Part shown: positions 17,555 to 26,458 of the stretch, one piece after another
Position numbering within the stretch: the stretch's first letter is position 1
Layout of the letters: each line of letters starts with the position of its first letter
Assembly: GCA_036397755.1 (NCBI GenBank)
Contig: DASWII010000035.1
Span: 62,001-126,000 of the forward strand
Length of the DNA stretch: 64,000 bases
Direction of reading: 5' to 3'
Source: CAMYLY01 sp036397755
GTDB taxonomy: Bacteria > Gemmatimonadota > Gemmatimonadetes > Gemmatimonadales > GWC2-71-9
Translations under genes and position numbers: made by a program
Notes under the pieces: generated by a model
What the model was told of the DNA's origin: nothing
Database searches by the model: none
What the model saw: the letters and a program-made list of their open reading frames with translations, nothing else

Positions 17555-18649
17555 CTACCGATCCCCGTCCGGCATCGCGACCGCAATCGTTTGTCGGCGT
17601 TTGTCCCGCATTATCTCCAGCGTGATCTTGTCGCCGCGTTCGTACGACTGGAGAATCCGCATGGCGTGCGCCGGATTCCGCGGTTCGCGGCCGTCAATGC
17701 TGATGATGACGTCGCCACCCTTGAGCGGAATGTCCTCGTTCGTCGACGCCTTCACCACGAGCACACCCTTGTCGGTCCCGAAGTAGCTCGCCAGGTCCGG
17801 ATTCACGATCACGAGTTGCAGATCGAGGAACGCCCCTCCGCGAAGGCGAGAGACGATGGCTGTAGCCATGTCGCCCTCTCCACCGAACCCGCGAAGAGAC
17901 TCCACCACTCCGGGCTCCACTAGCTCCCACCTACGTCCTGAATCCGCCCGGCTCAGGAGTCGCCCCTCTAAACGCTCGCCGATCCCCTCGAGGCCCCGCG
18001 CGAACTCGCCAAACGCATATGCCGAGGTGCTCACATCGTCGAGCTTGCGCGGAGCGACGAGCGCCACGCGCCGGCCGCCTTCCCGGCGGTACTCGAGGCG
18101 AAGTGTGTCACCTTCTTCCGCGTTACGTACGAGGTCGACGAAGCGGCTGCCACCGTCGCGCCCGAGAACCGACGTACCGTTGACCGCCACAATGACGTCG
18201 CCCGCCTTGAGCCCCGCCTCCGCGGCCGGACCACCCGGCGTTACCGCCGCCAAAACGGCCCCGTCGCGGGCCTCCTCGCCCTCACGCGTCTCCACGATCA
18301 CGCCGATCCGCGGACGATCCGAGTCGAACATCACGACCCCGGGCAGATCTTCCGGCTCGAGGATCTCGAAGCGTCCAGGGCCGCTGCGATAGCGGAACAC
18401 GGATACTCGGTCCACACCTCGAAACGCGCGCTCGGCTTCCCGCAGTCGCTCCATCGCCCGCTCGAGGTTCCTGCGCGCCTCCGGCACGTCGCTTTCGCGC
18501 AGTTGGCGTAACGCGTGGTCCAGCTCGTCGCGGGCCTCTTCCAACCGATCGAGCGCCGCCGCGCGCTCGGCGTCGCGCTCCTGGGCGGCCACCGGAGCGG
18601 CGAGCCCGAGCGCGCAGAGTGTCAGTAACATCAATCGCCGTATCTTCAT
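17555..18649 (-). CDS. Periplasmic protein with coiled-coil and two PDZ domains
   Basis: The 364-residue product has a signal peptide (IRRLMLLTLCALGLAAPVAAQ) and a charged helical region of about 60 residues (RDAERAAALDRLEEARDEL). A first PDZ domain follows (RIGVIVETREGEEARDGAVLAAVTPGGPAAEAGLKAGDVIVAVNG), then a second one near the C-terminus (GVLVVKASTNEDIPLKGGDVIISIDG). No protease catalytic domain is present. PDZ domains bind C-terminal peptides, so it may sense unfolded envelope proteins. It is the third gene of an ECF sigma/anti-sigma operon, which suggests an envelope-stress function. An in-frame TTG/ATG region upstream adds a non-signal extension and is rejected. Confidence 0.85.
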   Translation of the reverse strand: MKIRRLMLLTLCALGLAAPVAAQERDAERAAALDRLEEARDELDHALRQLRESDVPEARRNLERAMERLREAERAFRGVDRVSVFRYRSGPGRFEILEPEDLPGVVMFDSDRPRIGVIVETREGEEARDGAVLAAVTPGGPAAEAGLKAGDVIVAVNGTSVLGRDGGSRFVDLVRNAEEGDTLRLEYRREGGRRVALVAPRKLDDVSTSAYAFGEFARGLEGIGERLEGRLLSRADSGRRWELVEPGVVESLRGFGGEGDMATAIVSRLRGGAFLDLQLVIVNPDLASYFGTDKGVLVVKASTNEDIPLKGGDVIISIDGREPRNPAHAMRILQSYERGDKITLEIMRDKRRQTIAVAMPDGDR

Positions 18650-18699
18650 GGTCACTCCCCGAATGTCTTCCAACATCCGTTGATTGCAGTCCAAGAGCG

Positions 18700-19299
18700 T
18701 CAGTAGCCTACGTAGGCCACGTTGCGTACATGTGTGTTGACGAGCGTCCCCATCAGCGCGACACGCTCACGCCACAGCGCGCCCACCTGATCCGGCGCGT
18801 ACCGTGCGGCCGTGGCCCGGGCAATCCCCTCATCCACGAAGGCAATCCGGTCTTCGAGATCCGCGATCGTTGCCGCCGTCATTCCCGTCATCACCCGAGG
18901 CTCTCGATCCACCGCGTGCAACAGACTCTCGAGCCGTCGTGACTCCGCCATCCACTGGGCCAATGCCTGCTGCAGATCGGCTTCGGCTCGAACCGCATCC
19001 GTAGTGAATGACTGCACCCCCACGAACACCGCCAACATCGCCGCTGCCGCCATGCCCATGATGCCGGCAGCCCGCCACGCGCCGCGCCGTCGGCCGGCAA
19101 CGTGCTGCTGCCGAACTACTTCCCAGCGATCGCGTGGCGACTGCAGCGCCGGCAGTGCGCGAAGCGCGGCAACGCGCTGATGGATAAGCTCGAACTCGAA
19201 CGCGCACGCTTCACACGTGTCCACGTGCTGGCGTGCCGCCACCTTCCCTTCTCTGTCGCGCAGCTCCAGGAGCTCCGCCATCGTGAGATGCCTGTACAT
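18700..19299 (-). CDS. Anti-sigma factor with zinc-binding motif and one transmembrane helix
   Basis: A 199-residue protein with an N-terminal HX3CX2C signature (QHVDTCEACAFE, residues about 24-33) of the ZAS anti-sigma fold and a transmembrane helix around residues 80-98 (GIMGMAAAAMLAVFVGV). A helical extracytoplasmic region of about 95 residues follows. It overlaps the upstream sigma-factor gene by one base. The expected role is to hold the ECF sigma factor at the inner membrane until an envelope signal is received. Confidence 0.85.
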   Translation of the reverse strand: MYRHLTMAELLELRDREGKVAARQHVDTCEACAFEFELIHQRVAALRALPALQSPRDRWEVVRQQHVAGRRRGAWRAAGIMGMAAAAMLAVFVGVQSFTTDAVRAEADLQQALAQWMAESRRLESLLHAVDREPRVMTGMTAATIADLEDRIAFVDEGIARATAARYAPDQVGALWRERVALMGTLVNTHVRNVAYVGY

Positions 19300-19835
19300 C
19301 AGGCCTCCTCGCCAAGCATGCGTCGCAACCGCACGTGTGCCCGTGAGAGTTGCGATTTGGAAAAGCTCACCGTCTTCCCCATGAGCCCGGCTATCTCCTC
19401 GTGTGTGTATCCCTCGACGTCATGCAGCCAGACCACCGCACGTGCCGTCGCGGACAACTGACTCAAGACCGTTTCCAGATCCATCGACAGTCCGGTATCA
19501 ACTCCTGCCGTCCCCCACCCATCGTCACGCCACTCGTCCGTTTCGCGGTACTTCTCGTGGCGCACGCGAATCAAGGCCTTGCTCGCCGCGATCCGCTTCA
19601 CCCACGCCGTCAGGCTCCCTGGAACCGACCCCCGAAACCGGCGTATGCTCTTGCAGATTTCGAGGAAGGTCTCCTGCAACGCTTCTTCGGCATCCTCCGG
19701 TGTCGGACAGATGCGTCGGGCGAGCGTGTACACCATCGACTGATAGGCGCGGTACACCGCCTCGAGCGCATCGAGATCGCCCGTCTTCGCCCGGCGGATC
19801 GCGAGCTCGTCTACCGCAACGGCAAGTTCTGGCAT
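19299..19835 (-). CDS. ECF-type RNA polymerase sigma factor
   Basis: A 178-residue sigma-70 family protein. Region 2 is YRAYQSMVYTLARRICPTPEDAEEALQETFLEI, and region 4 is LSATARAVVWLHDVEGYTHEEIAGLMGKTVSFSKSQLSRAHVRLRR with a helix-turn-helix. There is no region 1 or 3, as expected for ECF factors. It is followed by its likely anti-sigma factor and the PDZ protein in a single operon on the minus strand. Confidence 0.93.
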   Translation of the reverse strand: MPELAVAVDELAIRRAKTGDLDALEAVYRAYQSMVYTLARRICPTPEDAEEALQETFLEICKSIRRFRGSVPGSLTAWVKRIAASKALIRVRHEKYRETDEWRDDGWGTAGVDTGLSMDLETVLSQLSATARAVVWLHDVEGYTHEEIAGLMGKTVSFSKSQLSRAHVRLRRMLGEEA

Positions 19836-19940
19836 GCCCGATAGGATAGATGCAGTGGGAACAGAAAGGGTCGCATGAGGAGACCTCGAGGTCGAGCACC
19901 GACGTGGGGGCGTGCTTGCAAGTCGTGTGCTAACAATTGG

Positions 19941-20132
19941 TTACAACAGCGTACTGTCGCGAGGCGACTCGTCGGGCGTCGCCCAGGGAAGCACGAGCCT
20001 GTCGACCGTGTTCAGCAGTTCAGCAAGCCGTTCGATGTGATCGTGGGCCAAACCGAGCACAGCGCGCGAATGGGTTCGTCGACTCGCCGCGAGTAGTGTA
20101 TCGCGGAGGGCCAGTCGGTTGGGGTTCTCACG
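19941..20132 (-). other. Open frame of 63 codons downstream of leuS without a normal start
   Basis: The region 19836-20168 holds no recognised gene. One minus-strand frame reads as a plausible helical peptide (LGLAHDHIERLAELLNTVDRLVLPW) ending in TAA at 19941, in the same frame as leuS. It lacks ATG, GTG or TTG upstream, and a TGA lies at 20133-20135. It may be a gene remnant, a CTG-started peptide or chance. Its third-position GC looks lower than in neighbouring genes. Confidence 0.2.
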
Positions 20133-20168
20133 TCATAGTCCTGCAGACCGCTCAGGTTCCGACGTGAT

Positions 20169-22622
20169 TCAACCGACCACGAGACTGACCAGGCGGTCCT
20201 GCACGTACACGACCTTGCGCACGGGCTTGCCGCCCACGAATCGCCGCACGCGTTCGTCCGCCGAGGCCAGTCGCACGGCATCGTCTTCCGCGAGGCCTGC
20301 CGGGGCAACCACTCGCCCCCGGACCTTGCCATTGACTTGCACGACCAACTCCACCGTGTCTTCCCTCGAGAGCTCCGGGTCGGACGTCGGCCAGGACTGC
20401 CCGAACACCGAGGCTCCACCGCCCAGACACTCCCAGCACTCTTCGGCAAAGTGCGGAGCAAACGGCGACAGCATGATCACCAGCGGCCGGAGCAGGTCCG
20501 TGGCGACGACGCGATCCCCGGCCTCGTCCTCCCCCCGTCCCCGCAAGACGTTGACGTACTCCATGAGCTTCGAGATCGCCGTGTTGTAGCGCAGCGCTTC
20601 GCAATCCTCGGCGACGCCGGCGATGGTCTGGTGGAGCTTCCGCACGGCGGCGTCGGGCACCTCTCCGCCGCCGCCGGCGGTCACCGCACGCACGATCAGA
20701 TCCCAGACGCGATCCAGGAATCGTCGCAGCCCAGCGATCCCCTCGTCGCGGAAGTCACCGCCCTCTTGATACGGACCCAGGAACATCAGGTACATCCGAA
20801 ACGTGTCCGCTCCCCACTTCGTGATGTACTCGTCCGGAATGACCACGTTGCCCCGAGACTTGGACATCTTCGCGCCATCCTTCACGATCATGCCGTGCGC
20901 TCGGAAGCGGACGAACGGTTCCTCGAACGACAGATGGCCAAGGTCGTGCAGCGCCATGGTGATGAACCGCGCATACATGAGATGCAACACCGCGTGCTCG
21001 TTTCCTCCGATGTACGAGTTCACGGGGAGCCACCGCGCCGTGAGATCCTGGTCGAAGGGACGATCGTCGAACGCGGTGGATGGATAGCGCAGGAAGTACC
21101 AGGCAGAGTCCAAAAACGTATCCGAAACATCCGTCTCACGGCGCGCGAGCTTGCCGCACGTTGGACACGCCACGCGGTACCACTCCTCGTTGCGGGCGAG
21201 CGGTGAGACGCCGCTCTCGTCGGGGCGAAAGTCCTCCAGCGGGGGCAGAATCACGGGCAAGTCACGGTCCGGGACGGGCACGGTACCGCACCGTTCGCAG
21301 TAGATGATCGGAATCGGTGGTCCCCAGTACCGCTGGCGCGAGATGCACCAGTCATGCAGGCGATACTGCACCGTCGCGGAACCCGCACCTCGCGCCGCAA
21401 GCCAACTCGTGATCGCCCGCGCGGCCGCCCGGCACTCCATCGCGTCAAAGGCACCACTGTTGGTGAGCACGCCGTCCCACCCCGTGAACGGCCGCTCGGC
21501 ATCCGGGGCGTTGGGCACCACGACCTCCCTGATCTCCAGGCCGTACCGCGTGGCAAACTCGTGATCGCGCGCATCGTGCGCCGGCACGGCCATGATGGCG
21601 CCCGTCCCGTACTCCATGAGCACGTAGTCGGCAATCCAGATCGGAATCGATTCATTGGTCGCCGGGTTCCGCGCATAGGAGCCTGTGAACACACCGCTCT
21701 TTTCGCGCTCGCCGACGCGGCGCGCGACGATATCTTTGGTCGCCGCCTCTCTGCGATAGTCGCGTACCGCACTGCGCTGCTCGGACGTCGTGAACCGATC
21801 CACGAGCGGGTGCTCGGGCGCAAGCACCATGTAGGTCGCGCCGAATACCGTGTCCGGCCGCGTGGTAAAGACGCGAATCTCATGTTCCCCTGGTGTCGTG
21901 AACACCAACTCCGCACCATCCGAGCGCCCGATCCAGTTCCGCTGCATCGTGCGGGTCGATTCCGACCAGTCGATCGCGGCGAGGTTGTCCAGGAGCCGCT
22001 GTGCGAACCGCGTGATGCGGAAGAACCATTGCTCGAGGAAGCGCTGGTGGACCTGCGTATCGGGATGGCGTTCGCAGAATCCGTCGATCACCTGCTCGTT
22101 CGCGAGCACCGTCTTGCATTCCGGGCACCAGTTCACCGGCGCTTTCTGCTTCACCGCCAGGCCGGCTTCGTACAGCCGGAGGAAGATCCACTGCGTCCAA
22201 TGGTAGTACCGTGGATCGGTGGTGCGGACCTCATGGGTCCAATCGAGCATCAGCCCGATGCGCCGAAGCTGCTCGCGGAACCGCTGAATGTTGGCCGGAA
22301 TCAGGTCCGCCGGGTGCGTGTTGACCTTCAGCGCATAATTCTCCGAGTGGATACCGAAGGCATCGAACCCTATCGGCTCGAAGACATCCCACCCCTGGAG
22401 CCGCCGGAATCTGCCGTGCACGTCGGCGCCGATGAACGCGAACACATTTCCGACGTGCAGCCCTTCGGCCGAAGGGTAGGGGAACATCATGAGGTTGTAG
22501 TACGGCCGCACGGAGCCGGCGAGGTCCACGAGGTTCGTGCCGTACTGCTCCCACAGCGCCTGCCACTTGGCTTCGGTCGCCGTGGGATCGTAGCGATCTG
22601 GCATCGGAGGGTGCTCGGTCAT
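20169..22622 (-). CDS. leuS: Leucyl-tRNA synthetase
   Basis: An 817-residue class I synthetase charging tRNA-Leu. The HIGH-type motif appears as EGLHVGN in PYPSAEGLHVGN and the second signature as KMSKS in GAKMSKSRGNVV. The editing (CP1) domain is intact, with TTRPDTVFGATYMVLAPEHPLV and GTGAIMAVPAHDARD. WCISRQRYWGPPIP and the C-terminal VVQVNGKVRGRV are also characteristic. It is the last gene of a minus-strand run beginning with the glycosyltransferase; the 48-nt gap to serA shows no clear terminator. Confidence 0.97.
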   Translation of the reverse strand: MTEHPPMPDRYDPTATEAKWQALWEQYGTNLVDLAGSVRPYYNLMMFPYPSAEGLHVGNVFAFIGADVHGRFRRLQGWDVFEPIGFDAFGIHSENYALKVNTHPADLIPANIQRFREQLRRIGLMLDWTHEVRTTDPRYYHWTQWIFLRLYEAGLAVKQKAPVNWCPECKTVLANEQVIDGFCERHPDTQVHQRFLEQWFFRITRFAQRLLDNLAAIDWSESTRTMQRNWIGRSDGAELVFTTPGEHEIRVFTTRPDTVFGATYMVLAPEHPLVDRFTTSEQRSAVRDYRREAATKDIVARRVGEREKSGVFTGSYARNPATNESIPIWIADYVLMEYGTGAIMAVPAHDARDHEFATRYGLEIREVVVPNAPDAERPFTGWDGVLTNSGAFDAMECRAAARAITSWLAARGAGSATVQYRLHDWCISRQRYWGPPIPIIYCERCGTVPVPDRDLPVILPPLEDFRPDESGVSPLARNEEWYRVACPTCGKLARRETDVSDTFLDSAWYFLRYPSTAFDDRPFDQDLTARWLPVNSYIGGNEHAVLHLMYARFITMALHDLGHLSFEEPFVRFRAHGMIVKDGAKMSKSRGNVVIPDEYITKWGADTFRMYLMFLGPYQEGGDFRDEGIAGLRRFLDRVWDLIVRAVTAGGGGEVPDAAVRKLHQTIAGVAEDCEALRYNTAISKLMEYVNVLRGRGEDEAGDRVVATDLLRPLVIMLSPFAPHFAEECWECLGGGASVFGQSWPTSDPELSREDTVELVVQVNGKVRGRVVAPAGLAEDDAVRLASADERVRRFVGGKPVRKVVYVQDRLVSLVVG

Positions 22623-22670
22623 CGTGCCCCTAATCTAGCCACACACGCTGAACACTCTCGTCCTCTGGGC

Positions 22671-24293
22671 TCACGCGGTGCGCGCGTTGCCCGGAAGGCG
22701 TTGTCCCGACAGATCCGCGATTCTGACCTCCAGGACGTCCGAGAGCTGCGCGAGTTCCGTCAGCACTGCCGGCGCCGGCACATTGTCCACCACGATCGCG
22801 GCCAGGACATCCACAGCTTCGTGGTTGCGGCGGGACTGATGATAGGACGCGATGTTGATATCAGCCCCGCCCAGAATCGTGCCCACGCGACCGATCACAC
22901 CCGGGACGTCACGGTTCCGAATGACCAACACGTGTCCCTCCACCGGTATGTCGACGATGAAGTCGTCCACGCGAATCACTCTTCCGAGCCGATCGCCGAT
23001 GAATGCCCCGACGACCGTCGTGCGCCGGTCCGTGGTCTCGACCGTCACCCCCACAGTGGTTTCGAATCCGGCAACGGGATTGCCCACGCGGCGTGAGACG
23101 GCCATGCCGCGCTCCGCCGCCAGCGCCGCCACGTTCACCAGACTGACTGGACCGACCCCGATGGCCGTCAGCACTCCTTCCACCGCTGCCAGCATGACCG
23201 GCTTCGGGGCCTCGTCGTCCGCCCCGCCATACGCCACTTCCACCGCCTGCGTGCGACCGTGCGCGATGCTGGCAGCGAGGCAACCCACCCGCCGTGCCAG
23301 TTCGAGGACTCCCGCCAGACGCCCCAAAACCTTCCCACTCACGCCGGGCAGGTTGACGGCTCCGGCAATCGATCCGGACAAGAGCGCATCCCGAACCGCC
23401 TGGCAGATCTCGCGCGCAACGCGGTCCTGCGCCTCCGTGGTCGAGCCCGCCAGATGGGGGGTGAGAATCACGCCCTCCAGGGTGCGGAGCCGGGAATCCG
23501 CCGGGAGCGGTTCGGGATCGAACACATCGAGTGCCGCGCCGGCCAGGGCGCCCGAGGCAACCGCGTCAGCCAGGGCGTCGTCGTCGATCAACCCGCCCCG
23601 CGCCGTGTTGACGACCACCGCGGTGGGACGCAGTAGCCTCAGACGTCGTGCGTCGAGCAGGTGCTTCGTTTCCTCGTTGAGCGGGAGATGAAGCGACACG
23701 ACGTCCGCCCGCGGCAGCAAGTCGTCGATGGACAGGAGTTCCGCACCGAGTGAGCGCGCGCGGGGCTCCGGCAAGTACGGGTCGTGCGCCAGGATTTCCA
23801 TGCCGAACGCCCGGGCGATCTGCGCGACGTGTTGGCCGATCCGGCCCAGTCCGACGATCCCGATCGTCTTCCCCCGCAATTCGCGGCCCGGAAACGCTTT
23901 GCGATCCCATTTTCCCTCGCGCATGCTGTTGACCGCCCATGGGATCTTGCGTTGGAGCGAGAGCAAAAGGGCGAAGGCATGCTCCGCCGCGCTGACCGTG
24001 TTGGCCCCGGGAGCGTTGAGCACGACGATCCCCCGGCGTGTCGCCGCATGCACATCAACGTTGTCGACACCGGTCCCGGCGCGCGCGATCACATGCAGAT
24101 CATGCGCGGCCGCCATCATGGCGTCCGTGACCGTCGTCTCCGATCGCACGATGAGCGCGTGCGCCCGTGCGAGGGCCGCCGGCAGTTCCGCGGGAGCCCC
24201 CGCGGTGGAGACCAAGTCGAAAGACGGTTCGGCCCGGAGGATGTGATACCCGCTCTCGGCGATGCGGTCCGCCACCACAACCACGTACTTCAC
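22671..24293 (-). CDS. serA: D-3-phosphoglycerate dehydrogenase
   Basis: A 540-residue protein of the long SerA class. The NAD-binding GLGRIGQH, the catalytic arginine region VNTARGGLIDD, the glutamate region and the catalytic histidine in TPHLAGSTTEAQ are all present. They are followed by the intervening ASB domain and a C-terminal ACT domain (GHVLVIRNRDVPGVIGRVG), which usually mediates serine feedback. It catalyses the first step of serine synthesis. The start is GTG at 24293, overlapping the upstream aminotransferase stop (GTGA). The longer open frame upstream only shadows that gene. Confidence 0.95.
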   Translation of the reverse strand: MKYVVVVADRIAESGYHILRAEPSFDLVSTAGAPAELPAALARAHALIVRSETTVTDAMMAAAHDLHVIARAGTGVDNVDVHAATRRGIVVLNAPGANTVSAAEHAFALLLSLQRKIPWAVNSMREGKWDRKAFPGRELRGKTIGIVGLGRIGQHVAQIARAFGMEILAHDPYLPEPRARSLGAELLSIDDLLPRADVVSLHLPLNEETKHLLDARRLRLLRPTAVVVNTARGGLIDDDALADAVASGALAGAALDVFDPEPLPADSRLRTLEGVILTPHLAGSTTEAQDRVAREICQAVRDALLSGSIAGAVNLPGVSGKVLGRLAGVLELARRVGCLAASIAHGRTQAVEVAYGGADDEAPKPVMLAAVEGVLTAIGVGPVSLVNVAALAAERGMAVSRRVGNPVAGFETTVGVTVETTDRRTTVVGAFIGDRLGRVIRVDDFIVDIPVEGHVLVIRNRDVPGVIGRVGTILGGADINIASYHQSRRNHEAVDVLAAIVVDNVPAPAVLTELAQLSDVLEVRIADLSGQRLPGNARTA

Positions 24294-25378
24294 GCCATCA
24301 CCTCCTCGACAACGCCGAGCAACGCTTGCAGTCGTTCCGGGGAATGATCGCCCATGTGACCAATCCGGAACGTCGTCGTTTTGAGCTTGCCGTATCCCGT
24401 GCCGACGATCCACCCCTTATCACGGATCGCGTAGGCACAATCGCGCGCGTTGCGTCCTGCGGGAACGGTGAGACATGACACCGTCCAGGATCGGCGGCCT
24501 TCCGCTGGCAGCAACCCTACCCCCAACTCCGCCCCGCGGTTCTGCGTCCAAGCTTCCACCATCTCGCGCATGCGCTGGTGTCGCTCCCACCGTGCCGTGA
24601 CTCCGCCCGTCTCTTCAATGCGCTGCATCTGCGCGTCCAGTGCGTACAGCAATGAAAGCGCCGGTGTGTTCGTCGGCTGGTAGTCGGCCGCGGCCTGATC
24701 GAACGCCAGCACGTCGAGATACGCCCCCCGCTCGGGGACGGTCTTGGCGCGTTCGATCATCCGTTCCGACGCCACGCCCACCGAGAGACCCGGAGGCAGG
24801 GCCAGGGCCTTCTGACTCCCCGTGAAGACGAAATCCAGTTTCAAGGCGTCCGTTTCGACCGGCGAGCCGCCAAGCGAGGTGACGGCGTCCACGAGCAAGA
24901 GCACGTCGTCACGCTCGTGCACCACCTGCGCTAGCTGCTCCAGGGGCGCCAACGCGCCCGTCGACGTCTCGGAGTGTACCAGCGTCACCGCGTCCACCTC
25001 CGTCCGTCGCAGGGCGTCGCGTAGCATGTCCGGCTCCACCGTGCGCCCGTAGGGGACCTCGAGGCGCATGACTTCCCGGCCTGTCGCGGCCACGATGGCG
25101 GCAAACCGCTCGCCGAACGCCCCGCCGACCAGTGAAAGCGCACGCTGACGCACACCCGAACGGACCGCCATCTCCATGAACCCCGTTGCCGCACAGGTGC
25201 CGACGAGCACTCGCCGTTTGGTGCGGCAGAGACGTTGCAGGGGGCCTTCGAGCCGCCGCATGAGGTCGACCATTTCCCGACCGCGGTGCGCGATCATCGG
25301 CCGCGTCATCGCGGCCAGTACATCGGGATGGACTTCCGTGGGGCCCGGGAGGAAGAACTGTCCGAACTCCGGCGTCAT
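24290..25378 (-). CDS. Class V aminotransferase (serine-pyruvate/alanine-glyoxylate type), probable phosphoserine aminotransferase
   Basis: A 362-residue fold-type I PLP enzyme. It begins FFLPGPTEVHPDVLAAM, typical of the alanine-glyoxylate/serine-pyruvate aminotransferase group, and has the PLP lysine in FTGSQKALALPPG. Coupling to serA (GTGA overlap) and the absence of a classical serC nearby suggest that it acts as the phosphohydroxypyruvate/phosphoserine transaminase. The family can also use glyoxylate or pyruvate, so the exact substrate is inferred from context. Confidence 0.88.
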   Translation of the reverse strand: MTPEFGQFFLPGPTEVHPDVLAAMTRPMIAHRGREMVDLMRRLEGPLQRLCRTKRRVLVGTCAATGFMEMAVRSGVRQRALSLVGGAFGERFAAIVAATGREVMRLEVPYGRTVEPDMLRDALRRTEVDAVTLVHSETSTGALAPLEQLAQVVHERDDVLLLVDAVTSLGGSPVETDALKLDFVFTGSQKALALPPGLSVGVASERMIERAKTVPERGAYLDVLAFDQAAADYQPTNTPALSLLYALDAQMQRIEETGGVTARWERHQRMREMVEAWTQNRGAELGVGLLPAEGRRSWTVSCLTVPAGRNARDCAYAIRDKGWIVGTGYGKLKTTTFRIGHMGDHSPERLQALLGVVEEVMA

Positions 25379-25390
25379 GGCATCAGTTCC

Positions 25391-26458
25391 TCACTCGACG
25401 AGGCGCAGGCGCGGGTTCGGCCGGTACTGGCGACCCACCTTGGCGCAAGGTTCGCCGTCCACCATGACGATGTCGGCCGTGAAATCGAACTTCCCTTCGT
25501 TGGCGAACAGTGAGGACCCGACACCGTACGCGTCGCACGGAACCTTCAGCTCCTCGAACTCACGGATCTTTTCGGCGGTGAATCCACCCGACACCACGAT
25601 CTTCACCTCGTGGAATCCTTCGGCGTCGAGTGCCCGTCGGACATTGGCGACCAACTGCGGATTCACTCCGCGGGGATCGAACGCCCCCATCAGCGGAACG
25701 ACGGACTTGTCGACGAGCGTGCGTGACGTGTCGAGACGGACCGCATACAGGCGGTCTCCGAGTGCACGCGCAACCGCGAGCGACGTGCCGACACTGTCGT
25801 TCTCGAAGTCGACCAAGCTGATCAGCTTGACGTGCACAGGCATGTGTTCCGCGAATTTTTCACTGGCCAGCACCGTGTCCCCACCGTACGCCGCAATCAG
25901 TCCATGGGGCACCGTGCCAACCCCTTCCGATCCCCACCACGACGCCTGCGCGTCCGTGGACACCCCGATCGCCCCAGCAATGTGCGCCGCGTAACCATCG
26001 CCGGTTTGCACGAGCCAGTGATCGTGTCGCGCCGGGAAGAACATCACTTCTTTCGGCTTCGCCGCATCCACCACGCGCCGCGTGTTGGTCGCGACGCGCG
26101 TGCGCCGCGCCAGCACGCCAAGGTACAGCGTCTCCAAATGTGCGAACGCGTCATACGGCCCCTCGACCGTCAACACCGATTCCCACGGCTTGACGCGGTC
26201 ACCGTCGAACAGCGCCTTGACGACGAGATCACCCCACGAGAACGCACAGAGCTTGAGGATCGCGATCGCCTCGTCCATGCCGCCAAGCACGCCCTCCGAC
26301 TTGGTGAACACTTGCATCGTGACATGCGGGTGGTGATCGTCCGCCACCAAGATGTCGCGCGCTCGCTGAAAGTACTTGTCGCTGTAATACCCGGCGCGCA
26401 TCTTGTCGACCGGGAGATGGAAGATCGCGGAGTCGAGCCGCTCACGCCTTGCGGCCAC
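25391..26458 (-). CDS. Nicotinate phosphoribosyltransferase-like protein
   Basis: About 355 residues with the type II phosphoribosyltransferase barrel pattern of archaeal-type nicotinate phosphoribosyltransferases: DKMRAGYYSDKYFQRARDIL at the start, FFPARHDHWLVQTGDGYAA, the phosphate-binding VVSGGFTAEKIREFEEL, and YGVGSSLFANEG. It should convert nicotinate and PRPP to nicotinate mononucleotide in NAD salvage; quinolinate phosphoribosyltransferases share the fold. GTG at 26458 with GGGAG six bases ahead is the preferred start (GTG at 26464 is possible), overlapping the glycosyltransferase gene by 17 bp. NAD salvage beside a kynurenine pathway at the far left is notable but not adjacent. Confidence 0.85.
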   Translation of the reverse strand: MAARRERLDSAIFHLPVDKMRAGYYSDKYFQRARDILVADDHHPHVTMQVFTKSEGVLGGMDEAIAILKLCAFSWGDLVVKALFDGDRVKPWESVLTVEGPYDAFAHLETLYLGVLARRTRVATNTRRVVDAAKPKEVMFFPARHDHWLVQTGDGYAAHIAGAIGVSTDAQASWWGSEGVGTVPHGLIAAYGGDTVLASEKFAEHMPVHVKLISLVDFENDSVGTSLAVARALGDRLYAVRLDTSRTLVDKSVVPLMGAFDPRGVNPQLVANVRRALDAEGFHEVKIVVSGGFTAEKIREFEELKVPCDAYGVGSSLFANEGKFDFTADIVMVDGEPCAKVGRQYRPNPRLRLVE

